The notes under the pieces are model-generated. The model searched no databases and was not told where the DNA came from. It worked only from the letters and a program-made list of their open reading frames with translations. Shown here one piece after another: positions 13,371 through 13,523 of a DNA stretch of 13,523 bases. Each line of letters opens with the position of its first letter. The first letter of the stretch is position 1. This DNA is from an uncultured Actinomyces sp. (GTDB lineage: Bacteria > Actinomycetota > Actinomycetes > Actinomycetales > Actinomycetaceae). The stretch spans positions 1-13,523 of the forward strand of contig CABKMZ010000046.1 in NCBI GenBank assembly GCA_902373545.1, written 5' to 3'. A program made the position numbers and the translations under genes.

Positions 13371-13523
13371 GTGATGGTGTTGCGGGGACGTTGCCGTCGT
13401 GTCGCGGCCCGGTGGGTGGCGTGTGTGGTTGCGGTTGGCGCGTGTGTGATGGGCGCAGGGGTGCCTGCGTCGGTTGGTGATCCGCTTCCCACCCCTAGTG
13501 TTCCTGTTGCTGCTTCGCCCGAG
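13371..13523 (+). CDS. Exported protein, N-terminal fragment
   Basis: The frame is open from GTG 13371-13373 (or ATG 13374-13376) to the right edge, 51 codons. GGAGG (13360-13364) lies 6 nt before the GTG, which favours that start; ATG 13369-13371 is followed at once by a stop and is excluded. The N-terminus is basic (RGRCRRVAAR), then a hydrophobic core with VACVVAVGACVMGAG, then a Pro/Ser-rich stretch. This reads as a signal peptide, with a possible cleavage after VPA (about residue 33) or, less likely, lipidation at the Cys of VGAC. Its place after a secretion substrate would suit a mycosin-type protease or another periplasmic component, but nothing visible identifies the mature protein. 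Confidence 0.65.
   Translation, partial: MMVLRGRCRRVAARWVACVVAVGACVMGAGVPASVGDPLPTPSVPVAASPE

Overview
The window is high-G+C DNA with dense, tightly packed genes, frequent GTG starts and 4-base stop/start overlaps. Together with the gene families present, this points to an actinobacterium; an Actinomycetaceae member (Actinomyces/Schaalia type) is the best guess, by inference rather than by a marker gene. The core is part of a type VII (ESX-like) secretion locus.

Layout. From 9798 to 9941 lies a divergent promoter region. To its left, on the minus strand, run eccC (5745-9797, three-ATPase motor), a PP2C-type Ser/Thr phosphatase (4787-5659) and a Pro/Glu-linker FHA-domain protein (3372-4787). 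The last two overlap by ATGA. A perfect 14-bp hairpin (3323-3354) closes this block. Beyond it, still on the minus strand, is a tandem array of four paralogous single-pass membrane-anchored proteins of no recognised function (2227-3228, 1214-2230, 138-1142, and one cut by the window edge at 1-82). Three copies share an almost identical first 72 nt of coding sequence while their outer domains have diverged. To the right of the promoter region, on the plus strand, are eccD (9942-11363, ubiquitin-like domain plus 11 membrane segments), an RDD membrane domain fused through a long Pro/Ala linker to a C-terminal FHA domain (11360-12793, ATGA overlap with eccD), a small helical protein that looks like a WXG100-type secretion substrate (12881-13321), and the start of an exported protein (13371 onward).

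How the parts may work together. EccC and EccD are the motor and the main channel-forming membrane component of a type VII system; the 12881 protein ends with a YxxxE secretion-type motif and is the candidate substrate. Two FHA proteins (phosphothreonine readers) and one PP2C phosphatase (eraser) sit inside the locus, which suggests that secretion is gated by Ser/Thr phosphorylation; no kinase, EccB, EccE or complete mycosin is in the window. The paralog array may encode surface proteins linked to the system, but only proximity supports that. No rRNA, tRNA, CRISPR, transposase or phage gene was seen, and no gap between genes exceeds 300 bases.
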